Assembly (NCBI GenBank): GCA_018382295.1 | Contig: JAGZQF010000025.1 | Coordinates: 1-49,072, forward strand | DNA from: Collinsella sp. | GTDB lineage: Bacteria; Actinomycetota; Coriobacteriia; Coriobacteriales; Coriobacteriaceae | DNA: 49,072 nt | Direction: 5' to 3' | Shown: positions 48,779 through 49,072 of the stretch, one piece after another | Layout: each line of letters starts with the position of its first letter | Numbering within the stretch: the stretch's first letter is position 1 | Notes under the pieces: generated by a model | The model's database searches: none | Seen by the model: only the letters and a program-made list of their open reading frames with translations | What the model was told of the DNA's origin: nothing | Program-made: the position numbers and the translations under genes

Positions 48779-49072
48779 TCTGAGGCGCGGTTTACATTGC
48801 TAAAAGCGCGGGTAGATAAACACTTACAGGTGACCGATCTCTATATATTCCTGAACCAAAGGGTCATCATCTGATACGTGCGGAAGATCCGCACCAGTCT
48901 TTCTATTACCTATAGAAAGCAATATGTTGTGTAGGACTTGTGAAGAGTGGAATTGACGTCCCACAGGGCTTCGCGGTCTGGCAATATATCTCCTTGCCGC
49001 GCGGCCCGGTCGGACCGGATGAGCCGCAAAGCGTGCACCTTGAGAACCGGATACTGCGAGGATGGACACTTA
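48779..49072 (+). promoter_or_regulatory. Probable leader of an rRNA operon beyond the right edge
   Basis: No gene is seen. Small palindromes lie at 48880-48896 and 48899-48919 (CTTTCTA/TAGAAAG). TGCACCTTGAGAAC near 49034-49047 matches the boxA antitermination site found before 16S rRNA genes in actinobacteria (TTGAGAAC core). This suggests that an rRNA operon starts soon after the window. Confidence 0.5.

Noticed and set aside
48824..49069. Minus-strand 81-codon frame at the right edge
   Set aside because: There is no ribosome site or motif; the stretch has palindromes and a boxA-like site typical of an rRNA leader.

Overview
The window is chromosomal DNA from a high-G+C, Gram-positive-type anaerobe. 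Gene content and style suggest class Coriobacteriia, probably Collinsella. The pointers are a lactate-dehydrogenase/Etf operon with a ferredoxin-type EtfA, sortase-type and twin-arginine lipoprotein signals, a RecJ-helicase fusion, strong GGAGG ribosome sites and many small palindromic intergenic repeats. This assignment is inference; no rRNA gene body is present to prove it.

Layout. 1-814 is lower in G+C and looks decayed: the 3' end of a membrane-protein gene, a small frame-disrupted gene and short open frames. 815-6406 (minus) is a three-gene operon: a TerB-N/TerB-C protein, a BrxD-like P-loop ATPase and an Lhr/BrxHI-like DEVH helicase. It is the best candidate for a little-described system, probably DNA processing or phage defence. 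6496-7212 is a DUF554 membrane protein. 7331-10522 (minus) is a five-gene exported-protein cluster that includes a CxxC-rich secreted protein and an LAQTG wall-anchored protein. 10868-14493 encodes an FAD-dependent 2-hydroxyacid (probably lactate) dehydrogenase with EtfB and EtfA. Then come an HD hydrolase, AzlCD, a KdgT-type permease, a diguanylate cyclase, an EamA transporter, PurL, a CPA2 antiporter, an SDR oxidoreductase and homoserine dehydrogenase.

28424-34723 is a complete branched-chain amino acid ABC transporter with two tandem binding-protein genes followed by livHMGF. 34899-36380 pairs cutC with a GalT-like gene. A BASS-family transporter follows, then recJ-helicase fusion, relA/spoT, an MBL hydrolase and fba. 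A transglutaminase-like gene, tRNA-Leu(CAA) with a duplicated 3' end, and infC-rpmI-rplT come next. The last ~290 bases look like an rRNA-operon leader with a boxA-like site.

How genes work together: the dehydrogenase/Etf operon, fba, purL, hom and liv serve central carbon, purine and amino acid metabolism. relA/spoT and the infC operon link amino acid status to translation. RecJ-helicase serves repair. No insertion sequence, integrase or CRISPR array was seen. The intergenic regions carry several families of palindromic repeats, described one by one below.
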